From NCBI RefSeq assembly GCF_022662105.1, contig NZ_JAKMCP010000001.1:434001-498000 (forward strand): DNA of 64,000 nt, written 5' to 3'. Origin of the DNA: Aestuariivivens sediminis (GTDB lineage Bacteria > Bacteroidota > Bacteroidia > Flavobacteriales > Flavobacteriaceae). The stretch's first letter is position 1; each line of letters opens with the position of its first letter. Below are positions 47,003-55,242 of this stretch, one piece after another. The notes beneath the pieces were generated by a model. That model did not search any database, had not been told where the DNA came from, and saw only the letters and a list, made by a program, of their open reading frames with translations. Both the position numbers and the translations under genes were made by a program.

Positions 47003-47554
47003 TGTCCTTTCCTGCCTACCTGGCGGATGGCAGGCAGGTTTAGGTTCAATTTTTTTGGACAAGCAAAAAAATGAACACCTCCAAAAGTAAAAACTCCGGT
47101 TCCATGATGTTGAGATTCTTCACTTCGCTGCACTCCGCTCTGAATGACAAGAAAATTCAAGAATATTGTTTTTTTAAACCCTCCGTCTAAAGGCTTACAC
47201 CTTTAGCCACCTCCCTTAAAACAAGGACGACCGAGCGTTAGAAATCTATCCGGTGGATAGATTTAGCGATGGGGCGAGCTGGCGGGTAGGCTATGTAATT
47301 GGAGAAAGGGGAGTTTGATTTAAAATTACCCAGGTTTATGAAACCCACTTGCTCCCCTCTTTGGGTAAAGAGGGGAATGAATCCCACTGATAAGTGGGAG
47401 AAAGGGGAGTTTGATTTAATTAAGCCTATTTCCAAACCCTCCGTCTAAAGGTTTACACCTTTAGCCACCTCCCTTAAAACAAGGGAGGAACAAGGTATAT
47501 TAATCTTTCTTGCTCCCCTCTTGATTTAAAAGTTCTAATCTGGATTGCAACGAC

Positions 47555-47653
47555 CCAATAGTAAGAATATAAGCTCAAAAGCTTGGGAATTCAGGAGCTA
47601 AGCGACGCCAAGTTTTGAGCTTGGTTCACCGAAGGTGAAATTCCTACTATTGG
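47555..47653. repeat. 99-bp three-way-junction element, copy B
   Basis: Same structure as 46904-47002 with a few substitutions (for example AGCTTGGG instead of ACTTGGG in the left arm). It sits inside the second 260-bp block. Confidence 0.65.
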
Positions 47654-48215
47654 TGTCCTTTCCTGCCTACCTGGCGGATGGCAGGCAGGTTTAGGTTCAA
47701 TTTTTTTGGACAAGCAAAAAAATGAACACCTCCAAAAGTAAAAACTCCGGTTCCATGATGTTGAGATTCTTCTCTTCGCTATGCGCGTTCTGAATGACAG
47801 TAATGTCATTCTGAAGAAGGGCGTTTACGACCGACTAAAGAATCTTGTCGAATGAAAGCGAGATGCTTCGCTGCGTTTCACTCCGCTCTGAATGACAGGG
47901 AAATTCAAGAATAATGTTTTTTTAAACCCTCCGTCTAAAGGTTTTCACCTTTAGCTACCTCCCTTATAAACAAGGGCGACCGAGCGTTAGAAATCTATCC
48001 GGCGGATAGATTTAGCGATGGGGCGAGCTGGCGGGTAGGCTATGTAATTGGAGAAAGGGGAGTTCGATTTAAATGATCAATATTATTAAGCCTATTTCTA
48101 AACCCTCCGTCTAAAGGTTTACACCTTTAGCCACCTCCCTTAAAACAAGGGAGGAACAAGGGACATTCATCTTTCTTGTTCCCTCTTTGGGTAAAGACAG
48201 CAATCTCGAGTCTAA

Positions 48216-49913
48216 CTAAGGGTCTATAGCCCCTATACTCGGCTTACCTTGGATGGTCCTTCCCAAGAGGTCCTTTTTAAGATCAAGAGCAGACCCTAAC
48301 CCTATGGTGTCATTGGGTAATAATGGGATATAAATGCCTTTGTTCTTGACTAAACCCTTATTTTTAGGCACATAATCCTGAGCGTCTATCCCGCCTTTAT
48401 TCACAAATTGAGGATCCCCATACAGAGGGGCAACATCCCTAATACCGGATTCCACGGGCCAATTGTCGGGATTTAGAAAAAGGTTGTTTTTAAAAAATAC
48501 ATCTTTGACACGACGCCTGGAGGACACCTCGGGTTTGTACTGATCCCCCAATACCGTTTTTGCCCCGCCCTCCAGGTAAAACACATTATTCGCAATAAGC
48601 ACACCCTTGCTCGTATTATCAATGGCTATTTTGGCGACCATGGTGGTATCGGTATAAATGGTATTATTATAAATATAAGTGTTTACCGGCCCCTTCCTTT
48701 CTTTGCGCTTACCCTGATACCCACTCAACCACAACACTTTTCCTTCCTGAAAGGCCCCATCGACCCCTTTTATCCTAAAGCCATCATTAATACTCAGGTT
48801 ATACCGATAGGCACACTGGTAATTATTTCCTAAGATCTCGCAAAATCCACCGGCATTATAGGCACTAATGTTATATTGTACAATAATAGCGTTACAATTA
48901 AAATCGATGTGTGCTCCCGCGGAATCCCCCGGACCATTGGCATATAAAAATTGATTCTTCTCAATCAACACATGGGAAGACCCCCAGGTCCACAGGCCAC
49001 TTCCCCTGCCCCATTTCCTGCTGTCATCGGTACTCCCGGAGTGGGAAACGGTATTATGAGCCACATATACCGATGAAACACCGGACATCTGAATTCCGGG
49101 ACCCCCAGTTTTGGTCACGGTATTGTTTAGAATGTCAACCTCGGAAATGTTTTTTGCATTACCGGTCAGTTTTATCCCGGTATGCGACACGTTGCTAATG
49201 GAACAGTTGGAAATTTTCACATGTTGTATTACCGCCTTCCCCTGATTGATCACGCGTATCCCCCATCCATATTTTTGGGTCCCGTTGGCCGTTCGGACCT
49301 CGTCCTTGCCCCGTTGAAACCCTTCATTTTCATAGAAAACGGTATCGATCACCATGTCGGCCATATTAATTTGCTGCATCATACGATCCTTGGTATTCAT
49401 TACCAGGATGCCGCACCGCATGTCGGAGGACTTTAGATCTTCGTTATCATAACCATTACCGGTTAACCTCAGGTTGGACAGCCTTATAAAACTTGAATTT
49501 TCTATAAGAATACCGTTGGGCTGCCCTTTGAAGTCAATTACAGGAGGATCGTCATTATCTTGATTAGCCCAGACCATACCTGTAATGACGATGGGTTGGT
49601 CTTGCGTCCCTGTCATGCCGGACAAGTTCAGTGTCCCCCTATACCTTTGACCACAGGCTAAGAACAAGGTATCTCCGGGCTGCAAGTTTATTTTCGAGGC
49701 CCTCTGCAGTGTTCTAAATGCCAATACCTGAGATAATCCGTCATGATCATCATTTCCATTGGTGGGATGCACATAATAATTGGTTCCGAAAAGCGGGATT
49801 TGACTTAAAATAAAAAACCCATATATAAGGCCTCTGAACAGATGAAACAAAATGGTCTGTCTTACAAATATTGTAGGTAACGTCATCCCGGCCATGTTTA
49901 AAACGTTCTTCAT
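48216..49913 (-). CDS. Secreted parallel beta-helix protein, lyase/hydrolase-like
   Basis: A protein of 565 residues from the ATG at 49913; an earlier in-frame ATG at 49934 overlaps the upstream sulfatase by 17 bp, so the two genes are tightly coupled either way. A long N-terminal hydrophobic segment (about residues 25-45: LFRGLIYGFFILSQIPLFG) leads to YYVHPTNGNDDHDG, the usual opening of secreted right-handed beta-helix proteins (DUF1565/pectate-lyase-like), followed by repeated strand-turn units (IRLSNLRLTGNG, VIQHVKISNCSISN, SEVDILNNTVTKTG, VYVAHNTVSHSG). The C-terminus ends GRTIQGKPSIGAID, a common closure of this family. A lyase or hydrolase acting on the sulfatase's product is plausible but no catalytic residues can be named. 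It has no T9SS domain. The repeat nest lies immediately downstream. Confidence 0.75.
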   Translation of the reverse strand: MKNVLNMAGMTLPTIFVRQTILFHLFRGLIYGFFILSQIPLFGTNYYVHPTNGNDDHDGLSQVLAFRTLQRASKINLQPGDTLFLACGQRYRGTLNLSGMTGTQDQPIVITGMVWANQDNDDPPVIDFKGQPNGILIENSSFIRLSNLRLTGNGYDNEDLKSSDMRCGILVMNTKDRMMQQINMADMVIDTVFYENEGFQRGKDEVRTANGTQKYGWGIRVINQGKAVIQHVKISNCSISNVSHTGIKLTGNAKNISEVDILNNTVTKTGGPGIQMSGVSSVYVAHNTVSHSGSTDDSRKWGRGSGLWTWGSSHVLIEKNQFLYANGPGDSAGAHIDFNCNAIIVQYNISAYNAGGFCEILGNNYQCAYRYNLSINDGFRIKGVDGAFQEGKVLWLSGYQGKRKERKGPVNTYIYNNTIYTDTTMVAKIAIDNTSKGVLIANNVFYLEGGAKTVLGDQYKPEVSSRRRVKDVFFKNNLFLNPDNWPVESGIRDVAPLYGDPQFVNKGGIDAQDYVPKNKGLVKNKGIYIPLLPNDTIGLGSALDLKKDLLGRTIQGKPSIGAIDP

Positions 49914-49917
49914 TAAC

Positions 49918-51384
49918 TTAATCCGATGGACCATCCAGCAGTGCCGTACCTGTGCTCATTTCGGTGGGCGAAGTATACAACACCTTTTTGTTTTGCATAA
50001 GGCGCTTATGAATATAATAGGTCACCTGCATCCATGATTTTTCCTCCAGCCATAGGGGTTCCATAAGTTGGTCTTCCCAATTCGACAAGCGGTCTGACAA
50101 CAGATTATACATTTCAGGTTGATCTTGAATGAGGTTTTTGGTTTCCCCTAAATCAGCGGTCAAATCATATAAAACAGAACCGTAACCGTCCAGATGAATG
50201 AGTTTGAAATTTCCTGCTCTGGCCGCCGATTCCTCTAACTTTCTCCAGTAGAGATCGTCATGCGGATTACCGAACATTTTCCCTTCCAGATAGGGTAATA
50301 AATTAACGCCATCCAAGACCAGATCATCATCTTTTTGAATATCTGCAGCAGCCATTGACGTACGAAAAATGTCCAATGAAGAGGTTAAGCCATCAAATCG
50401 TTGGTTCGCCTTTAAGCGACCGGGCCAACTTACAAAAAAGGGCACACGATGCCCCCCTTCAAACTCATTGCCTTTCCATCCCTTTAAATATCCATTATTT
50501 GAATCGTTGTTATTTGCACCTCCATTATCGCTTAAAAAATAAATAAGGGTATTGTCCAATAAGCCAAGGGACTCCAAGGTATTTTGAAGTTTTCCAATGT
50601 TCTCATCCAAACTCCAGGTCATTGCAGCAAGGTGTTGTCTCGGATGATGTTCATAGCGTTTTAAGTCCGCTTCTTTAGCCTGCATAGGGGTATGTACGGC
50701 ATTGTAGGCCAAATACATAAAAAAGGGCTGATCCTTGTTCTCTTTCACAAAACGCACCGAACGATCGCCGAGGACATCGGTCAGGTAACCCGTAAATTCT
50801 ACCCGCTCTCCATTTTCCTGAATGGCATGGGTTTGAGAAGGGTTTTTCATAGGGAAATACGACCGGCTTCCGGCCAAAAAGCCAAAAAATTCATCGAAGC
50901 CTCTCTGATTCGGATGATCGGATGCGGTTTCTCCCAAATGCCATTTCCCGATGGCTATGGTTTTATAATCATTTTTCTTAAAAACATCAGCCAGGGTCAG
51001 CACATCATCCGATAAGCCAATATCCCCGGACTGCTCATCACCCGTATGGTTGGCCTCAAAACCAAATCGCTGTTGGTATTGTCCGGTCATGAGGCCCGCC
51101 CGGGAAGGCGCGCACACGGTAGCGCTCACATGCGCATCGGTAAAAACAACCCCCGATTGAGCCAGACGATCAATATGGGGGGTCTCCAAATCCTGACTCC
51201 CCATAAATCCAAAATCCACGTATCCCGCATCATCAACCAAAATGACAATGACATTGGGTTTTTGTTCCTCGATATTGGCATGGGTTGTATTGACGGTTAG
51301 AGCGGGTTGGTCCGCCTTTGTTTTTGAATTTACACAGGAGACCAAAGCAAAGAAAAAGCCATAAATAAGGATGTTTTTTACCAT
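49918..51384 (-). CDS. Sulfatase lipoprotein (S1, carrageenan-sulfatase-like group)
   Basis: A 488-residue S1 sulfatase with lipoprotein leader (FFALVSC, C17). DD is at 51-52, C91 lies in CAPSRAGLMTG, and GKWHLGE, NHTGDEQS and SDNGGANNNDSNNG follow, with KGWKGNEFEGGHRVPF. The VDDAGYVDFG-GSQD-TPHID opening and the NDSNNGY-KGWKG block are typical of the large S1 group that includes kappa-carrageenan and agar sulfatases (S1_19 by my recollection). The 3' end abuts or overlaps the beta-helix gene. About 80 bp upstream is the T9SS carbohydrate-binding gene, so it may belong to the SusCD operon further upstream. Cell-envelope location is expected from lipidation. The exact sugar is not predictable. 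Confidence 0.9.
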   Translation of the reverse strand: MVKNILIYGFFFALVSCVNSKTKADQPALTVNTTHANIEEQKPNVIVILVDDAGYVDFGFMGSQDLETPHIDRLAQSGVVFTDAHVSATVCAPSRAGLMTGQYQQRFGFEANHTGDEQSGDIGLSDDVLTLADVFKKNDYKTIAIGKWHLGETASDHPNQRGFDEFFGFLAGSRSYFPMKNPSQTHAIQENGERVEFTGYLTDVLGDRSVRFVKENKDQPFFMYLAYNAVHTPMQAKEADLKRYEHHPRQHLAAMTWSLDENIGKLQNTLESLGLLDNTLIYFLSDNGGANNNDSNNGYLKGWKGNEFEGGHRVPFFVSWPGRLKANQRFDGLTSSLDIFRTSMAAADIQKDDDLVLDGVNLLPYLEGKMFGNPHDDLYWRKLEESAARAGNFKLIHLDGYGSVLYDLTADLGETKNLIQDQPEMYNLLSDRLSNWEDQLMEPLWLEEKSWMQVTYYIHKRLMQNKKVLYTSPTEMSTGTALLDGPSD

Positions 51385-51465
51385 TTTAATTTGATTTAGC
51401 TTAAACTTATTGCTTTATTCTATATTGATTCTATGGCCTGTTGGAAACCTCCGTTTTAATGTTAT

Positions 51466-52227
51466 TTATTGTTTTATAAATTTATAAGACCCAATAGCGT
51501 CCTCGATAAAGGCCTTTACTATATAGATTCCATTGGATAAGTCGGCTATATTTATTTCGGCATGATCGCTGTTAATAGCTTTATTCATAACTTGCTGACC
51601 TAGTATGCTATAAATTTCTATTTTGCCAATGTTTTCTTCAGCAGATAAATACAGTTTCTCTTTTGCTGGGTTTGGATAGGTTCCAAAGCTAAACTGTTCC
51701 AATCCCTTAACAGATAATGAACTCGTTGGAACTATGCTAACTTCATCGAACCACATTGCATTGTTAGTGGATTCTGGAACTACGCTATTTCGATTGTCCT
51801 TAAATACCTGAAAACGAAGATTCGTAGCAGTAGATGAAGTAAATATCAACGTTGTTTTGGTCCAAGTGTCTGTCCCTTCAGTTAATGTCTCAGGTCCACC
51901 AACGTTTGAATTATCGGAATTATCTTTTATTGTTACATAACCGGGTGTTGTGGAATCACCTCTGTTAAATCTCCACCAAAAAGTAACCGTATATTCTATT
52001 CCCAGGGTAGGTGATATATCTTGTCTAATGGTTCCAAATTCATTACCTAAATTAGCTCTTATAGCACCTGAATAAGCTGTACCATTATTAGGAAAAGATA
52101 AAGCTGCGCCTGTATTATACCATGCTCCTGAAATGTTTTCATCTTCGAAACCACCATCAGTGATAAGCTCCTGTGTAAAACCAAATGAAATGGATAGCAA
52201 TCCAATAATTAATGTAATTTTTTTCAT
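51466..52227 (-). CDS. Secreted carbohydrate-binding protein with T9SS sorting domain
   Basis: A 253-residue protein made of a signal peptide (1-18), a single CBM-like jelly roll (~20-165: ITDGGFEDENISGAWY, YTVTFWWRFN, NNAMWFDEVSIVP) and a type A T9SS sorting domain (~178-253: FGTYPNPAKEKLYLS, DLSNGIYIVKAF, ending YKFIKQ). The jelly roll resembles the CBM4/9-like module of the GH128 protein next door (GGFE-W at the start, DDVS at the end). No catalytic motif is seen, so it is probably a surface-delivered binding protein. It follows the GH128 gene by 95 bp and precedes the sulfatase. In this operon it would help hold the polysaccharide near the cell. Confidence 0.8.
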   Translation of the reverse strand: MKKITLIIGLLSISFGFTQELITDGGFEDENISGAWYNTGAALSFPNNGTAYSGAIRANLGNEFGTIRQDISPTLGIEYTVTFWWRFNRGDSTTPGYVTIKDNSDNSNVGGPETLTEGTDTWTKTTLIFTSSTATNLRFQVFKDNRNSVVPESTNNAMWFDEVSIVPTSSLSVKGLEQFSFGTYPNPAKEKLYLSAEENIGKIEIYSILGQQVMNKAINSDHAEINIADLSNGIYIVKAFIEDAIGSYKFIKQ

Positions 52228-52321
52228 GTCAATATAATTTACTGGTTAATTAATTATGTAATAAAGAGGTGTAGCCCTATATAGTATAGCACCCTTTAGG
52301 CCACACCCTTAATATTTATTT

Positions 52322-53671
52322 TTATTGCTTTTCCTTCAGTGAGACATCATCCAAAAAGAATGGAGGGACTCCTTTTCCTTTGTAGAAAACGATCTTTAAT
52401 TCGCTAACCCCATCAGGTACCATATATTCAAAAACGGTATCTGCCCATGTATCGCCTAGTGGCACATCATCCAGTCTGAGTAAAAGTGCATTACCATCAT
52501 TATTCCTGAACATGGGACCGAATGAGCTCGCAACGGTTTCTGACCATCTTGAGGAAAACTTAAAAACATAGGTCTTTCCAGCCTCCACCGGCGCTACAGT
52601 GAGTAAGGATCCATCACCATTCTCAACTTCACCACAGTAGTTCCCTGTTTTTGGATTTTGTCTTGATGTTCGGTTTTTAAAGCCTCCCCAGGGGTCTGTA
52701 CTTCCTGATTCAAAGCCTCCGTTTATAATCAACTGTCCCTCATCCACAGGGGGTACGTAGTCGGTGTCTTGGCCCGGTCCTATTTCCAGATTAGGACTGT
52801 GGTTGGCATAAATATTTCCCAATTGTGTGAGATTAGACTCTCCGTCAAAAAGCGCAGAGCTTGTGAGGGCAGCTGATTCCAGATTGGAAGGGAACCAGCA
52901 ATAACGATGGATATAATCGATCTGGTCCAGTGCCGGTAAGATCTCCTTCATAAAATCCTGAACCTCCTGGTCACTGTGCCTATTGTTTTCTGGTGAGGTG
53001 GCAGACCAATCCCCTACGGCAAACTCTGTGATCCAAATGGGTCTGTTGTAAGCGTTGTAGGTGTTTTTCAGTTTATTGATCAAACTTAAAGCATTCGGAC
53101 CTCCGTAATTATGAACCGCTATAAAATCTACGCGTAACCCCAATTCGTCAACTCGTCTCATGAATTCATCCATCCAACCATTCAGAGGATCTACAGTTGC
53201 TGGAGATCCCAAAGGAACACCTAAAGTTTCCAATTGTGGCCATAGGGAAATGGCTTCGTCAACGGACATGTTTGCCTGCTTTGCACCATCCGGCTCGTTA
53301 AAACCTAAAACATACTTTACTGAACCATCGTCAATATATTGCTTTACAGCAGCAAGGTTCTCGTCTTTCACAGATCCTTTACCCCAGAACATCGGTACGA
53401 ACTCTACATTTGCCGGCATTTCCTCTTGAGGTAATCTTCCCCAGCTATACATCCAATGGGCTTTAAGGTCGCTGGTCTTATAGGACCAATCTTTACCTCC
53501 GCTGGTGAAAGAAGCGCCTTTCTTTTTTAATTTGGCTTCATCAGAAATAAGATCCGACCCTTGATCAGATGCTAAAGGAGCGGTAGCCTCGCCTCCAAAA
53601 TCTCCTATGACGTTCTTTTCGCAACCTATTAGAAGCAGTGAAAATATGATTATCGATATATACTTTTTCAT
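52322..53671 (-). CDS. GH128 beta-1,3-glucanase-like lipoprotein with CBM
   Basis: A 449-residue lipoprotein from the ATG at 53671 (leader SLLLIGC, C17); the open frame reaches 53704 but would overlap SusD. A GH128-type (Asl1-like catalytic core) TIM barrel covers ~50-290: KGASFTSGGKDW, WMYSWG, acid/base E126 in GFNEPD, VHNYGG, nucleophile E216 in WITEFAVGDW and RYCWFP. After a linker, ~310-449 form a CBM4/9-like sandwich (GGFESGSTDPW, FFLDDVSLKE). GH128 enzymes known to me act on beta-1,3-glucans such as laminarin or curdlan. Lipidation and the gene order SusC-SusD-GH128 mean a surface endo-enzyme. Combined with sulfatases downstream the target may be a substituted beta-1,3-glucan or related algal polymer; that is open. 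Family call confident. Confidence 0.85.
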   Translation of the reverse strand: MKKYISIIIFSLLLIGCEKNVIGDFGGEATAPLASDQGSDLISDEAKLKKKGASFTSGGKDWSYKTSDLKAHWMYSWGRLPQEEMPANVEFVPMFWGKGSVKDENLAAVKQYIDDGSVKYVLGFNEPDGAKQANMSVDEAISLWPQLETLGVPLGSPATVDPLNGWMDEFMRRVDELGLRVDFIAVHNYGGPNALSLINKLKNTYNAYNRPIWITEFAVGDWSATSPENNRHSDQEVQDFMKEILPALDQIDYIHRYCWFPSNLESAALTSSALFDGESNLTQLGNIYANHSPNLEIGPGQDTDYVPPVDEGQLIINGGFESGSTDPWGGFKNRTSRQNPKTGNYCGEVENGDGSLLTVAPVEAGKTYVFKFSSRWSETVASSFGPMFRNNDGNALLLRLDDVPLGDTWADTVFEYMVPDGVSELKIVFYKGKGVPPFFLDDVSLKEKQ

Positions 53672-53694
53672 CTTTTTAAGTGTTTTTAAATTAA

Positions 53695-55239
53695 TTATTG
53701 CCATACCGGATGTTGAACTAAATTCGGATTAACGTCAATTTCGTCTTGCGGAATGGGGAATACTTCAGATCGTGGTCCTAAATATTGAGGGTTATAAGGT
53801 CCAACGGGATCTGCAATCGCTCTGTTGAATGCTTCTTCAATTTCTCCCCAGCGTTTCAGGTCCATAAATCGCAAGCCTTCCAGGGCTAATTCAACACGTC
53901 GCTCATGACGCACGATATCGATCATTTCCTGTTGTCCTACAGCACCTTCTACGGTTTCGACACTCGGCATGTTTACACGAGCTCTTACTTGATTCACCAT
54001 CGCCATAGCTCCTGCAACATCACCTGTTTCAGCCATTGCCTCAGCACGCATCAATATGATGTCGGCATATCGGATCACATAAAAGTCCTGAGACCCCTCT
54101 GATGCTGAACCGTTTCCATCGGCATCGGGGCCTGTTCTTATATACTTGCGCATACCAAATCCTGTTGGTGAGTTCCCTCTAAAGTTTCGAACAGGATTGT
54201 CGAAATACTGATCGCCTACAAAGTATATCGTACCATTAGCTCTTGGATCTCTGTTTAACCCTTTATTACTAGGATCGTAGAGCGGCGATTCTGTTATTGG
54301 TAAACCATCAGTACAATAGTAGTCGTTCACCAGATTCGGCATGGGACGCTGATCCACTTTTGGTGATCCTCCATAGGTTCCGGAAAAAATCTCACCATTG
54401 TTGGTGTCCGGGCCTCTTAAAAAGCGCACGGAGAATACGATTTCAGGAGAAGTCTCGTTTTCAGGCTTAAATAAGGCTGCATAATCAGGGTGGAGGGAAT
54501 ATCCCAGTCCCATAGCTTGCTCCGTAAGGGCGAGTACTCCGGTTGGACCATCATATTGCTTATTATAGAGTTGTACACGGGCAAACAACCCTAAAGCCGC
54601 ACCTTTGGTGGCATAACCGTATAAGTTGGCCGGATAACTTTCAGGAAGGGTTCCAATAGCGTAAAATAGGTCTTCTCTGATCTGTTCGGTAACTTCGGCA
54701 TAAGTATTCTTAGCAACATACGCTGTTTCCAGAGTCTGTGGCTCGGTAATTAGTGGAACATCCTCCCAAAATACGGCTAAATTGAAATACATGAGGGCTC
54801 TTAAAAAGTAGGCCTGTCCTAACAAGGCTTCTTTATTCTCTGCAGGGATCAGATCTTCAGATATGTCTTTTACATTTTTAATTACGGCGTTTACTCTGGC
54901 AATACCTCGATAATGGTCGTTCCAAACGGCTGTGAATTGTCCTCTGGAAGGATCATAATTGCCTTCCATGAAAATTCCGGGACCTTCCCATTTGTATTGG
55001 TTAAAGGCATTATCACCAAGACCATCAAATCCCGGAAATCCTTGCCAGCAGTTTAAACATCCACCATAAATGGATCTAGATTGAAGTTGTGAATACACCC
55101 CATTCAATGCCAAATAAGCATCTTCTTCACTCTGCCAAAAATTACCCTCGGCTACCTGAGTTAATGAGGGCGTTTCCAAATAGTCATCATTGCAACTAAA
55201 TGTGAATACTATACATATTAATAATACTATCTTTTTCAT
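53695..55239 (-). CDS. susD: SusD/RagB family outer-membrane glycan-binding lipoprotein
   Basis: A 514-residue SusD-like lipoprotein (leader IVFTFSC, C16). YLETPSLTQVAEGNFWQSEEDA opens the family's N-terminal region, AYFLRALMYFNLAVFWEDVPL is the hallmark TPR segment (~145-165), and VIRYADIILMRAEAMAETGD and RRVELALEGLRFMDLKRWGE are the conserved C-terminal blocks. EVFPIPQDEIDVNPNLVQHPVW closes it. An extra Cys pair occurs near residue 60 (GGCLNCWQG). The start lies 3 bp after the SusC stop and the stop is 23 bp before the GH128 gene, so the three are co-transcribed. It captures oligosaccharides for the SusC partner. The protein is distinct in sequence from the SusD at 25429, so the two systems probably serve different glycans. 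Confidence 0.95.
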   Translation of the reverse strand: MKKIVLLICIVFTFSCNDDYLETPSLTQVAEGNFWQSEEDAYLALNGVYSQLQSRSIYGGCLNCWQGFPGFDGLGDNAFNQYKWEGPGIFMEGNYDPSRGQFTAVWNDHYRGIARVNAVIKNVKDISEDLIPAENKEALLGQAYFLRALMYFNLAVFWEDVPLITEPQTLETAYVAKNTYAEVTEQIREDLFYAIGTLPESYPANLYGYATKGAALGLFARVQLYNKQYDGPTGVLALTEQAMGLGYSLHPDYAALFKPENETSPEIVFSVRFLRGPDTNNGEIFSGTYGGSPKVDQRPMPNLVNDYYCTDGLPITESPLYDPSNKGLNRDPRANGTIYFVGDQYFDNPVRNFRGNSPTGFGMRKYIRTGPDADGNGSASEGSQDFYVIRYADIILMRAEAMAETGDVAGAMAMVNQVRARVNMPSVETVEGAVGQQEMIDIVRHERRVELALEGLRFMDLKRWGEIEEAFNRAIADPVGPYNPQYLGPRSEVFPIPQDEIDVNPNLVQHPVWQ

Positions 55240-55242
55240 TTT

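Larger units (their letters stand above)
46433..48200. repeat. Nest of REP/MITE-like repeats, no genes
   Basis: This stretch is built from repeated modules. One (~145 bp: GACCGAGCGTTAGAAATC, a perfect AAATCTATCC-NNN-GGATAGATTT hairpin, then a GGGGCGAGCTGGCGGGTAG block) occurs four times with hairpins at 46510-46532, 46753-46775, 47242-47264 and 47991-48013. A ~260-bp block occurs twice (46861-47122 and 47510-47772), nearly identical. Others are an AAACCCTCCGTCTAAA- module and GAGATTCTTC-type REP ends. Chance frames across them (46506-46752, 47238-47435) are products of the repetition. Confidence 0.75.

Noticed and set aside
46506-47435. Short frames with peptides such as repeated FKSNSPFS
   Set aside because: They lie wholly in the repeat nest and repeat with its modules.
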